DNA of 64,000 nt, taken from contig NZ_JANAVF010000026.1 of the NCBI RefSeq assembly GCF_024213195.1, positions 28,121 to 92,120 on the forward strand, in the 5' to 3' direction. Position 1 is the first letter of the stretch. Every line of letters begins with the position of its first letter. This DNA is from Streptomyces sp. TBY4 (GTDB taxonomy: Bacteria > Actinomycetota > Actinomycetes > Streptomycetales > Streptomycetaceae). Made by a program: the position numbers and the translations under genes. Below the pieces are notes generated by a model. That model did no database searches and was not told the origin of the DNA. It saw only the letters and a list, made by a program, of their open reading frames with translations. Below are positions 34,001 to 41,505 of the stretch, one piece after another.

Positions 34001-34193
34001 ACTCCTGGCGGGCGGCACCGAACTCGACTGGCGCCGCACCCCGGACGGCACCCTGCACGCCTCCACCCTGGAGGGCGTGGCGGCGGCCCTCGCCTGGGCG
34101 GCGGGCCAGTGGCCGCGCCGCTTCGAGGTCGCGGCCCTCCTGGAGGATCCGTCCCGGACGGCGGAACTGGCCCGGGACCGCTGGTTCGACTAG
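31053..34193 (+). CDS. Large GHKL ATPase (Hsp90/sacsin N-terminal-like)
   Basis: 1046 residues from GTG 31053; TTGGAGG lies 7 bp upstream. The N-terminal ~250 residues form a GHKL ATP-binding domain: N-box VVELAQNAADAAARAG (about 51-66), G1-like LAVSNTGSPLDATGVESL (about 91-108), and G2 with the glycine lid SVGRFGVGFAAVLAVSD (about 125-141). In G1 the ATP-adenine Asp of Hsp90 (DNG) is Asn (SNTG). The remaining ~780 residues are acidic, low in recognisable motifs, and carry a repeated Leu/Glu/Asp pattern. Sacsin-type proteins act as chaperones, but the exact function in actinobacteria is unknown. Single gene, no partners obvious. Confidence 0.85.
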   Translation: MSVRVTAAPDGVDPFGTARLRRGVLDAWGAGPARFREDANAEEDLALGGYRDRLVVELAQNAADAAARAGVPGRLRLTLHAGTDRPDGHAVLAVSNTGSPLDATGVESLSTLRASAKRDDSPGSVGRFGVGFAAVLAVSDEPAVLGRHGGVRWSLAEARELARGAAVGSSGLGEELRRRDGHVPLLRLPLPAEGTAPEGYDTVVVLPLRDAAAEELAGRLLAAVDDALLLTLPGLAEVVIDTPAGGVRTLTRRAEGPYTVIADSASDTKRWRTVRHSGPIEKALLADRPVEERLRPVWAVSWSVPVDAEGAPVRPATAAVVHAPTPTDEPLGIPALLIATLPLDTTRRHPAPGPLTDFLVERAADAYAELLGSWEPVSTALVDLVPGPLGKGELDGALRAAVIARLPRTAFLAPAAPAEDPDERAALRPFEAEVVEGAGADTVRVLAEVLPTLLPAGLERRPELRTLGVGRLPLGEAIERIAGIERTPEWWYRLYDSLAGVDPDRLSGLPVPLADGRTAIGPRQLLLPGADAPRSGSPESLARLGLRVAHPDAVHPLLEKLGALPASPRAVLTTPQVRSAVAASLDAGEIWDEDALDPEELADIVLGLVRDAELSPGDEPWLGALALPDEDGEPTPAGELLLPGSPLASVIREDEIPYLDAELVERWDERTLTAVGVLAAFQLVRATDVVLDPDELEPRDGDFAEPDDAGLLDAVDVWCEDLLDQLPDTPVPPVAVELVAVRDLDLVDDDRWPQALAMLAQPPLRDALTQPVRVLLPDGTTRSVRPYTAWWLRDHPVLDGRRPAGLRAAGGDPLLAGLYTPADATGFEDEQVLRALGVRTTVPALLEEPGGAAELLGRLADPDREVTGRQLHGLYGALADLDPEQVTLPDELRAVVDGEVVVVDAQDAVIADAPDLLPLTTGLPLLPVAPSRAADLAELFQVRRLSETVPAEVTTDGEEHEVPESVHQLLGPATPKSYVEHEELLAGGTELDWRRTPDGTLHASTLEGVAAALAWAAGQWPRRFEVAALLEDPSRTAELARDRWFD

Positions 34194-34247
34194 GCCCCCT
34201 CCTGAGCGCCCGTACAACCATCCGGCCGCGCCGCGCATCTTCAGGGC

Positions 34248-35330
34248 ATGTCTTCTTCCCATGTCCTGATCGGGCGCGGCGCCGACCGCGGCACGTCGGC
34301 CACCCTCGAATCCGGCCGGCTGCGGATCCTGCGGGGCCCGGAGGTCACGCTCATCCCCCTGGCGGCCGTGCGGGAGGTCCGCGCGTGGGGTGAGTCGCTC
34401 GTCGAGATCCTGCTGACCGACGGCGCCGTCCACCAGGTCAGCGGCTCCAACCCGACCGCCACCGCCGCGTTCACCGCCGCCCTGAACCGCGCGCTCCCCC
34501 AGGAACGGGACCCGGCCGGCAGCGCCCTGGTCACCATCGAGTCCGGCTCCGGCGGGGAACCGCTCTGGCGCGGGGACGACGCGCAGGTCTCCCTGGGCAC
34601 CGACCGGCTGCGCGTCGTCCGGGGCATCCGGAGCACCGACATCCCGCTCGTCGCCGTCCGGGAGGCGCGCGTCGAGGGCCGGGGGCTCCTCCAGGTCGTC
34701 CTGACCGACGGCGCCACCCACCAGCTCCCGGGCGGCCGCCCGGACGCCACCGCCGCCTTCGCCGCCACCGTCAACGCCGCACTGCCCCCGGAACGGGAAC
34801 GGCACCCGGGCGGCAGCGAGCTGGCCACCACCGTGCCCGCGCCCGGCGGGAAGCCGCCGGGCACCTCCCGCAGGCCCCTGGTCGGGTCCGGCGCCGTCGT
34901 ACTGGCCTACCTCTGCTGGACGATCTGGGCCGGCGTCACCCACGGCTCCTTCGCCGCGGTCTCCGTCACCATCATCGCCGTCCCCTTCTTCCTCGGCCTG
35001 GCCGTACTCGCCGCCACGGGCTTCGGCCTGTCCGTACGAGCGGCCATGTCCCGGCGGGGCATCACCGTCCTGGCGGTTCGGGCCTCCGACGAGCAGGGAC
35101 ACTCGTCCCCCAGGTTCGAGTTCACCGCCATGGACGGCGTCACCTACGCGCACCACACCCGCAGGCACGCGACGCCGACCCTCCACGTGGTCCACGACTC
35201 CCTGCGCCCCTACCGCACGATCGTCCCCGGATCGCCCGTGACGGTGGTGCTGAAGTACACCGTCACCCTCGCCTGCGCGTGCGCGCTGCTCGCCCTCAGC
35301 GCGTACATGACCTACGAGGTCTTCGCGTGA
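34248..35330 (+). CDS. Membrane protein with duplicated PH-like domain
   Basis: 360 residues from ATG 34248. The N-terminal half holds two clearly homologous blocks. Block 1 is at about 22-85 (GRLRILRGPEVTLIPLAAVREVRAWG...LLTDGAVHQVSG). Block 2 is at about 117-180 (DRLRVVRGIRSTDIPLVAVREARVEG...LTDGATHQLPG). The pattern resembles bacterial PH or similar beta folds. Two transmembrane helices (about 221-268) follow, then a small beta domain with RFEFTAMDGVTYAHHTR and PVTVVLKY, and a last helix at the C-terminus. The gene starts 54 bp after the GHKL ATPase and may share its transcript. Function unknown. Confidence 0.68.
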   Translation: MSSSHVLIGRGADRGTSATLESGRLRILRGPEVTLIPLAAVREVRAWGESLVEILLTDGAVHQVSGSNPTATAAFTAALNRALPQERDPAGSALVTIESGSGGEPLWRGDDAQVSLGTDRLRVVRGIRSTDIPLVAVREARVEGRGLLQVVLTDGATHQLPGGRPDATAAFAATVNAALPPERERHPGGSELATTVPAPGGKPPGTSRRPLVGSGAVVLAYLCWTIWAGVTHGSFAAVSVTIIAVPFFLGLAVLAATGFGLSVRAAMSRRGITVLAVRASDEQGHSSPRFEFTAMDGVTYAHHTRRHATPTLHVVHDSLRPYRTIVPGSPVTVVLKYTVTLACACALLALSAYMTYEVFA

Positions 35331-35351
35331 TCCGGCCCTCCGGCCGTGCCG

Positions 35352-36338
35352 TCACCCCGCCGGCGTGAGCAGCGCATCCGCGATGGCCGTGCGGGCGTAC
35401 AGGACCGAGCGGCCGGCGCGGTGGCCGGTGACCAGGCCCGCATCGCGCAGGGCCGTCAGGTGCTGGGAGACCGCCGCCGCGGACAGGCCGCAGTGGAGGG
35501 CCAGTTGGGTGGTGGAGGCCGGGGTGTCGAGCTCGGCGAGGAGCAGGGTGCGGGAGCGGCCCAGTACGGCGGCCACCGCATCGGTGGCCTTGGTGGCGCG
35601 GGGCTCCCAGAGGGTGCCGATCCCCCGCGCCGGGTAGGCAAGTTGGGGCGGTTCGGGGGCCACCGACCGGGTCAGCACGCGGGGCCAGGCGAAGGCGGAG
35701 GGGACGAGGAGCAGGCCGGCTCCCGTGTCCGCCCGGTTCATCGAGCACTGCCGCCGCACCATGCGCAGGGTGCCGGCGTCCCAGCTGACCGTCTCGTGGA
35801 GTTCGTTCAGCACGTGCGCCGAGCCGTGCTCGGCGACCTGCCGGGCCCGGTGGAACACGTCCGCCTCCAGCAGCTGGCGGATGCGCGGCCAGTACGGGCC
35901 GAGCGCGAGCTCCCAGTACGTCTCGATCTCGGCGGTGACCTTCTCCAGCGCCGCCTCGGGCTCCTCCCGCAGCAGCCGCAGCCGCGGCGCCGGGCTGGGC
36001 GTCTTCGCCACCAGGACGTCGAGGTCGGCGCCCACCTGTGCCGCGGGGGTGCGGCGGATGGCCGCCAGTTCCGCGGGGAGTTCGCCGAAGGGGCCGGCCG
36101 GGGTGGGGTTGAGGAAGTCCGCGAGGTAGCCGATGCCCGGGATCAGGGCGGCGAGCCAGCCCCGGTCCAGTCCGGCGGCGAGCAGCCGCGGCCGCACCTG
36201 CCGGGCCCAGCGGCGGTGCAGCGGGGGGTCGGACTCCTCGCGCAGCAGACGGAAGCTGGTGACGACCTCCCACATCGGGGACACCGCGAACCGGGTCTGT
36301 GCCAGGTCCGTTGCGGTGAAGCTCAGTTCGTACTCCAT
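35352..36338 (-). CDS. ArsR-like HTH regulator (DUF5937 type) of the adjacent MFS exporter
   Basis: 328 residues from ATG 36338. A long N-terminal domain (about 1-240) is followed by a C-terminal ArsR winged HTH: VLGRSRTLLLAELDTPASTTQLALHCGLSAAAVSQHLTALRDAGLVTGHRAGRSVLYARTA (about 255-315). This reversed order is typical of Streptomyces ArsR-family/DUF5937 regulators. It is divergent from an MFS exporter gene with an 84-bp gap that includes ATAATC-like AT-rich sequence, so it probably represses the exporter. The ligand is unknown, and no Cys pair for metal sensing is seen in the HTH. Confidence 0.88.
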   Translation of the reverse strand: MEYELSFTATDLAQTRFAVSPMWEVVTSFRLLREESDPPLHRRWARQVRPRLLAAGLDRGWLAALIPGIGYLADFLNPTPAGPFGELPAELAAIRRTPAAQVGADLDVLVAKTPSPAPRLRLLREEPEAALEKVTAEIETYWELALGPYWPRIRQLLEADVFHRARQVAEHGSAHVLNELHETVSWDAGTLRMVRRQCSMNRADTGAGLLLVPSAFAWPRVLTRSVAPEPPQLAYPARGIGTLWEPRATKATDAVAAVLGRSRTLLLAELDTPASTTQLALHCGLSAAAVSQHLTALRDAGLVTGHRAGRSVLYARTAIADALLTPAG

Positions 36339-36422
36339 GGGAACGCCCCCGCCGCCGTGCCATTGGATTCGGTCCCACCTTAATCAATAGGGGCCCGCCC
36401 GCCCAGGGCGCAGGCTCCTCAC

Positions 36423-37616
36423 ATGCCCTCCTCCTTCCGCGGTCTCCCGCCCCTCGTCTGGACCCTGTTCGCCGGTTCGATCGTCAACCGCATCGGCTAC
36501 CTCGTCACCCCGTTCCTGGTCTTCCTCCTCGCCGACCGGGGCATCACCGGCTCCGACATCTCCTTCGTGCTCGGCGCACTCGGCGCCGGCCACCTGCTCG
36601 GCCCGGCCCTCGGCGGACTGCTCGCCGACCGGATCGGCCGCCGTCCCACCATGCTGATCGGGCTCATCGGCTCCGCCGTCGCCCAGGGAGCCCTGTTCCT
36701 GGCCCCCGGGGTCTGGACGATGGCCGCCTCCGCGCTGCTGCTCAGCACCGCCGGGGCCACCGTTCCGCCCGCCGCGTTCGCCCTGCTCGCCGACTCGGTG
36801 GACACCGGCTGGCGGCAGCGGGCGTACGCCCTGTTCAACTGGGGCGTCAACATCGGCACGGCCGTCGCCGGCGTGCTCGGCGGCTTCCTCGCCGCGCACG
36901 GGTACTGGCTGCTCTTCGCCGTCGACGCCGGTTCGGCGCTCGTCTACGCCACCGTGGTCGCGACCCGGCTGCGCGAGCCGGCCCGCACCGCTCCGGGCAA
37001 GGCCTCCGGCGGCCTGGGCTACGGGGTCGTCCTGCGCGACCGGCTGATGCTCCTGCTGCTCCCGCTGCTCGGGATCCAGCTGTTCGTGTACTCCCTGACC
37101 GAGGTGGCGCTGCCGCTCGCCGTCCGCGACAGCGGGCTCTCGCCGGCCGTGTACGGGGCCCTGGCCGCGGTCAACGCCGTCCTGGTGGTGGCCCTGCAGC
37201 CGTTCGTGACGGCCCGGCTGTCGGGACTGCCGCAGCTCCCGGTGCAGGCGGCGGGCAGTGCCCTGATCGCCGCCGGGGTGGCGCTGACCGGGCTCGCGGA
37301 CTCCGTCACCGGGTACGTGGTCTCGGTGGTCGTCTGGTCGCTCGGCGAGGTGGCCGTCGCCGGCATCGCGGCCTCACTGGTGGCCGACCTGGCCCCGGCC
37401 GATGCCCGCGGCCGCTACCAGGGCGCCTTCAGCTGGACCTGGGGCCTGGCCCGCTTCGGTGCCCTCACCCTGGGCGTCACCCTCTACACCGGGGTCGGTC
37501 CCGCGGTCCTGTGGTGGGGCGCCCTGGCCGCCGGCCTGCTCGCCGCGGTGGCCACCCTGGGCCTGCGCAGCCGCATCGCGGCCCGGCGGGAGCAGGACCT
37601 CGACCTGGCGGCCTGA
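36423..37616 (+). CDS. MFS transporter (drug efflux-like)
   Basis: 397 residues from ATG 36423. Twelve hydrophobic segments; MFS motif A between helices 2 and 3 is GLLADRIGRRP (about 60-70); DSVDTGWRQRAYALFNWGVNIG is the helix 4-5 region. Motif-A-like DLAPADARGRYQG sits in the second half. The product is a membrane antiporter for drugs or metabolites. It is divergently paired with an ArsR-like regulator. CAGGCT-CCTCAC-ATG suggests a leaderless start. The stop is 3 bp from the convergent PIN toxin stop. Confidence 0.9.
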   Translation: MPSSFRGLPPLVWTLFAGSIVNRIGYLVTPFLVFLLADRGITGSDISFVLGALGAGHLLGPALGGLLADRIGRRPTMLIGLIGSAVAQGALFLAPGVWTMAASALLLSTAGATVPPAAFALLADSVDTGWRQRAYALFNWGVNIGTAVAGVLGGFLAAHGYWLLFAVDAGSALVYATVVATRLREPARTAPGKASGGLGYGVVLRDRLMLLLLPLLGIQLFVYSLTEVALPLAVRDSGLSPAVYGALAAVNAVLVVALQPFVTARLSGLPQLPVQAAGSALIAAGVALTGLADSVTGYVVSVVVWSLGEVAVAGIAASLVADLAPADARGRYQGAFSWTWGLARFGALTLGVTLYTGVGPAVLWWGALAAGLLAAVATLGLRSRIAARREQDLDLAA

Positions 37617-37619
37617 GGG

Positions 37620-38063
37620 TCAAATGGGCTCGACCCACACCGGGTGATCACCGAGCAGCCGCCGCAAGTCGTCGGCATCCGAAGTCAGCACAACGACCCG
37701 GTCTCCCCGGCCTGCGGCCTCAAGAGCGACAGAGCCGAGAACGGCGTCGATCGCGTACTTGTGACCAGGCAGCTTCGCCTCCTTCAGGAGGGAACGCGCG
37801 GTGGCGATCATGGCGTCGTTCGTGTGGACGACTTCCATCCGGGACAAGGTCCAGTCCCAGGTCTTGGGCAGCACACCCGCCTTCGGATCCCAGGCCTCCA
37901 GGGTCGTGAGTCCGGAGGTCACCACCCGGACGTCACTGTGCGCCGCAGCCTTGACATAGGCGGACAGGACCTCGTCACCGCGCACCGCTCGGGAGAGTGC
38001 CTCGCAGTCGAAGACGAACGTACGCGGCGCGGGCACGACCCGCCGGTTGACCCGAGGGGTCAC
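37620..38063 (-). CDS. PIN-domain ribonuclease (toxin)
   Basis: 147 residues from GTG 38063, in a GTGA overlap with the antitoxin stop. PIN fold: acidic residues in FVFDCEALSRAV (Asp/Glu, about 17-22), TLEAW, KYAIDAVLGSVALEAA and VVLTSDADDL form the expected metal-binding set. It likely cleaves RNA as the toxin of a type II VapBC-like pair; the antitoxin gene precedes it and is translationally coupled. Confidence 0.85.
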   Translation of the reverse strand: MTPRVNRRVVPAPRTFVFDCEALSRAVRGDEVLSAYVKAAAHSDVRVVTSGLTTLEAWDPKAGVLPKTWDWTLSRMEVVHTNDAMIATARSLLKEAKLPGHKYAIDAVLGSVALEAAGRGDRVVVLTSDADDLRRLLGDHPVWVEPI

Positions 38064-38353
38064 GCGGCAGCCTGCCGACCTGGTTCGGGCCGCTGGGCAG
38101 GCGCCCCGGTCCGGCGTTCTTCGTACCAGGCGTCGATGGCCTCGATCCGGTCGAGTACCGAGTCGTACGCCTCGTCGCTCACCGGCCCGTACTCCTGCTC
38201 CAGATGGTCCGACAGTTCGTGCAGCTTGTCCTGCGCAACCCTGCGCTCGACGGCGGCGGCCACGTAGGCGGACACTCCTCTGGCGGACACCCGTTCCTTG
38301 ATGCTCTCGAACACCTCTGCAGGCAGGGTGACGGTGACCTTCTTCATTGCCAT
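38060..38353 (-). CDS. Ribbon-helix-helix-type antitoxin
   Basis: 97 residues from ATG 38353 (or ATG 38347). The N-terminus MAMKKVTVTLPAEVFESIKERVSARGVSAYVAAAVERRV fits a MetJ/Arc or CopG-like DNA-binding domain. The C-terminal half (LHELSDHLEQEYGPVSDEAYDSVLDRIEA) is acidic and helical, as expected to wrap the PIN toxin. A palindrome overlaps its start, consistent with autoregulation. Confidence 0.85.
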   Translation of the reverse strand: MAMKKVTVTLPAEVFESIKERVSARGVSAYVAAAVERRVAQDKLHELSDHLEQEYGPVSDEAYDSVLDRIEAIDAWYEERRTGAPAQRPEPGRQAAA

Positions 38354-38365
38354 AGTCCAACTATG
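38351..38365. promoter_or_regulatory. Palindrome at the antitoxin start (autoregulatory operator)
   Basis: CATAG-TCCAA-CTATG covers the first ATG (on the minus strand) and the bases just upstream. This is a typical location for an RHH antitoxin operator. Confidence 0.6.
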
Positions 38366-38420
38366 AAACCGGTACGGCCCACCTGTCGATCCCTCGTGGG
38401 AGTGAGCCGTGAGAGTGAAC

Positions 38421-40895
38421 CTACGCCGGGAACCTGCGGTCCACCCACCGGAAGGTGAACTCGATGAGGGCGGCCGCGGCGGCCGCGATGCCCACGGCGG
38501 CCCACGGCATCACCGCGCCCTCCAGCTTGAGCTGGAAGAACTCCTGGAGCCAGGGCGTGACGAGCACGATCAGGAACGCCCCGCCCATCGCGCCGACCAG
38601 CCCGACCCGCCACCAGGTGTAGGGGCGGGCGATGATCGCCAGCACCCACATCGAGGTCAGGAACAGCGCGAGCGTGGCGGCGCTGGTCTCGGCCTTGAGG
38701 GCGTCGGGGCCGGAGTAGTAGTGGCGGGCGAGCACGTAGGTGACGAAGCAGGCGACGGCGGCGATGACCCCGCCCGGGATCGCGTACCGCATCACGCGTT
38801 TCACGAAGTGCGGCTTGGCCCGCTCCTTGTTGGGGGCCAGCGCCAGGAAGAACGCCGGGACGCCGATGGTCAGTGTGGACAGCAGCGTCAGGTGGCGCGG
38901 CAGGAACGGGTACTCGACCTGGGAGCAGACCACCAGGACGGCCAGCAGCACCGAGTAGACCGTCTTGGTGAGGAAGAGGGTCGCGACGCGGGTGATGTTG
39001 CCGATGACCCGGCGGCCTTCGGCGACGACCGAGGGCAGCGTGGAGAAGCTGTTGTTGAGGAGGACGATCTGCGCGACGGCCCGGGTGGCCTCCGAGCCGG
39101 AGCCCATCGAGACGCCGATGTCGGCGTCCTTGAGGGCGAGCACGTCGTTGACCCCGTCGCCGGTCATCGCGACGGTGTGTCCCCTGGACTGGAGGGCGGC
39201 CACCATGTCCCGCTTCTGCTGCGGGGTGACCCGCCCGAAGACGGCGTTCTCGTCCAGGACCCCGGCCATCTCCTCCTGGTCGGTGGGGAGCGTGCGCGCG
39301 TCGACGGTGTTCTCGGCGCCGGGCAGGCCCAGCTTCCCGGCGACCGCGCCGACCGAGACGGCGTTGTCCCCGGAGATGACCTTGGCCTTGACGTCCTGGT
39401 CCTCGAAGTAGCGCAGGGTGTCGGCGGCGTCGGGACGCAGCCGCTGCTCCAGGACGACGAGGGCCGTCGGCCGAACCCCGGTGGCCACGGCCGGGTCGTC
39501 GAGTTCGCGGGTGGCCCGGCCCAGCAGGAGGACCCGTAGGCCCTGCTCGTTGAGGTCGTTGATCTCCTCCAGGGCCGGGTCCCCGGCCGGGAGCAGCACG
39601 TCGGGGGCTCCGAGCAGCCAGGTGTTGTTCTCCCCGTCGCCCTCGCTGAAGCTGGCGCCGCTGTACTTGCGGGCGGAGGAGAAGGGCAGCGATTCGGTGC
39701 AGCGCCACTCGGCGCTGTCGGGGTAGGCGTCGATGATCGCCTGGAGGCTGGCATTGGGGCGCGGGTCGCTCTCGCCGAGCGCGCCGAGCACCTTCTTGAC
39801 GTACGCGGCGTCCGCGCCGCCGAGCGGACGGCACTCGGTGACGTCCATGCCGCCCTCGGTGAGGGTGCCGGTCTTGTCGAGGCAGACCACGTCCACGCGG
39901 GCGAGCCCCTCGATGGCGGGCAGCTCCTGCACCAGGCACTGCTTGCGGCCGAGCCGGATGACGCCGATGGCGAAGGCGACGGAGGTCAGCAGGACGAGGC
40001 CCTCGGGGATCATCGGGACGATGCCGCCGACGGTGCGGGCGATGGCGTCCTTGAGGTTGTTGTCCTTGACGATCAGCTGGCTGATGATCAGGCCGATGGA
40101 GGTCGGGACCATCATCCAGGTGACGTACTTGAGGATGGTGGAGATGCCGGAACGCAGCTCGGAGTGGACGAGCGTGAAGCGGGAGGCCTCTTCGGCGAGC
40201 TGGGCGGCGTAGGCCTCGCGGCCGACCTTGGTGGCGGTGAAGGCGCCGCCGCCGGCGACGACGAACGAGCCGGACATGACCGGGTCGCCGGGCTTCTTCA
40301 GGACGGGGTCGGCCTCGCCGGTGAGGAGGGACTCGTCGATCTCCAGGCCGTCGGCCTCGCCGACGAGCCCGTCGACGACGACCTTGTCGCCGGGGCCGAG
40401 CTCGATGACGTCGTCGAGGACGATCTCGGAGGTGGAGATCTCGGCGGTGCGGCCGTCGCGGCGGACGCTGGGTTTGGCCTCGCCGATGACGGCGAGGCTG
40501 TCCAGGGTCTTCTTGGCGCGCATCTCCTGGATGATGCCGATGCCGGTGTTCGCGATGATCACGAAGCCGAAGAGGCTGTCCTGGATCGGGGCGACGAAGA
40601 ACATCACCACCCACAGGACGCCGATGATGGCGTTGAAGCGGGTGAAGACGTTGGCACGGACGATGTCCGCCGTGGAGCGGCTGCTGCGGACGGGGACGTC
40701 GTTGACGGCTCCGCGGGCGACGCGCTCGGCGACTTCGGCGGTGGTCAGGCCGGCCGGCTTGAACCGGGGTGCGGGTGGCCGGACCGGGTGTACGGGATCG
40801 AGCTCGGCCCCCGCGTCGATGGCGGTCCCGGCGGCCGCCGCGCCGCCACCGCCCGGCTCCGGTCCGTCTGATGCGCTCTGCGCCCGCTCCGTCAT
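38421..40895 (-). CDS. P-type cation-transporting ATPase
   Basis: 824 residues from ATG 40895. Domain order is that of a P-type ATPase: a short N-terminus rich in Gly/Ala; two helices; actuator TGEADPV (about 195-201); M4 with VPMIPEGLV; phosphorylation CLDKTGTLTEGG (about 320-331); hinge MTGDGVNDVLALKDADIGVSMG (about 585-606); six C-terminal helices. The PEGL motif with no Cys-rich metal domain favours Ca2+/Mg2+-type pumps (CtpE/MgtA-like) over heavy-metal pumps. Lone gene; it ends 60 bp before the toxin-antitoxin locus. Confidence 0.92.
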   Translation of the reverse strand: MTERAQSASDGPEPGGGGAAAAGTAIDAGAELDPVHPVRPPAPRFKPAGLTTAEVAERVARGAVNDVPVRSSRSTADIVRANVFTRFNAIIGVLWVVMFFVAPIQDSLFGFVIIANTGIGIIQEMRAKKTLDSLAVIGEAKPSVRRDGRTAEISTSEIVLDDVIELGPGDKVVVDGLVGEADGLEIDESLLTGEADPVLKKPGDPVMSGSFVVAGGGAFTATKVGREAYAAQLAEEASRFTLVHSELRSGISTILKYVTWMMVPTSIGLIISQLIVKDNNLKDAIARTVGGIVPMIPEGLVLLTSVAFAIGVIRLGRKQCLVQELPAIEGLARVDVVCLDKTGTLTEGGMDVTECRPLGGADAAYVKKVLGALGESDPRPNASLQAIIDAYPDSAEWRCTESLPFSSARKYSGASFSEGDGENNTWLLGAPDVLLPAGDPALEEINDLNEQGLRVLLLGRATRELDDPAVATGVRPTALVVLEQRLRPDAADTLRYFEDQDVKAKVISGDNAVSVGAVAGKLGLPGAENTVDARTLPTDQEEMAGVLDENAVFGRVTPQQKRDMVAALQSRGHTVAMTGDGVNDVLALKDADIGVSMGSGSEATRAVAQIVLLNNSFSTLPSVVAEGRRVIGNITRVATLFLTKTVYSVLLAVLVVCSQVEYPFLPRHLTLLSTLTIGVPAFFLALAPNKERAKPHFVKRVMRYAIPGGVIAAVACFVTYVLARHYYSGPDALKAETSAATLALFLTSMWVLAIIARPYTWWRVGLVGAMGGAFLIVLVTPWLQEFFQLKLEGAVMPWAAVGIAAAAAALIEFTFRWVDRRFPA

Positions 40896-41069
40896 GGTTC
40901 CGACGGTAAAGGGGGATTCGCTCCCCCACCTGCCGAAAAGTCTGAAGATCCGACTTCGGGATGAGCCGAATCCTCCGCTGGTAGCCCTTCCGGCGGGCCG
41001 GGGCGGGCTCCGGCAGCCGCGTGCGGCCCGGTTTCCAGGGGGCTCCGCCCGCAGGCCCGGGGCGGCGGG

Positions 41070-41369
41070 CTAGCCCGCCTGGGGAGTGGGGGCCGACGGG
41101 TCGGCTTCGTTCCGCGCGGCCAGCTCCGCCGCGTGCCGCTTCAGGGCGGCATCGCGGCCGCGCACGTACCAGAGGCCGATCAGGCCGAGGACTCCGCCGA
41201 CCGCGCAGGTCCAGACCCACCACAGCATGCCCCGGTCCGCGAACCACCCGTAGAAGGGGAGCTGGAAGAGGAAGAGGGCGAACCACAGGATCGTGCCGCC
41301 GGTCACGGTGCCGACGATCGGGCCCTCGAGGGGCTCGGGGGCCTCGTGCGTCGCAGTCCATTTCGCCAT
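41070..41369 (-). CDS. Small membrane protein, DUF2530
   Basis: 99 residues from ATG 41369. Two transmembrane helices (about 22-40 TVTGGTILWFALFLFQLPF and 48-68 MLWWVWTCAVGGVLGLIGLWY) with a basic, charged C-terminus (RDAALKRHAAELAARNE). Matches the DUF2530 family, commonly encoded beside this purine permease in Streptomyces. Divergent from the NCS2 gene with 136 bp between. Role unknown. Confidence 0.8.
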   Translation of the reverse strand: MAKWTATHEAPEPLEGPIVGTVTGGTILWFALFLFQLPFYGWFADRGMLWWVWTCAVGGVLGLIGLWYVRGRDAALKRHAAELAARNEADPSAPTPQAG

Positions 41370-41437
41370 GGGGACAAGTCTAGGCCGGTCGGCGGAGGGT
41401 CTACGCGCGGAGATAGACGGCCCTTCGTTCATGTGTT

Positions 41438-41478
41438 CATACTGAAACGGTTTGGGCTTGGCCCGTTTTCGTCGTATG
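41438..41478. promoter_or_regulatory. Nested inverted repeat upstream of the purine permease
   Basis: CATAC...AAACGG-12 bp-CCGTTT...GTATG: two nested inverted repeats within 28-68 bp upstream of the start. A likely operator for an unidentified regulator; alternatively a leader hairpin. Confidence 0.45.
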
Positions 41479-41505
41479 AAACCACCACTGAGGACCAGGA
41501 CCCCC

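Noticed and set aside
30978..35195. 1405-codon minus-strand frame across the GHKL ATPase
   Set aside because: Antisense shadow; amino-acid composition (Gly, Arg, Gln, Val) shows no folded-domain signature.
41438..41478. Purine riboswitch before the NCS2 permease
   Set aside because: The inverted repeat is symmetrical and lacks the conserved three-way junction sequences.
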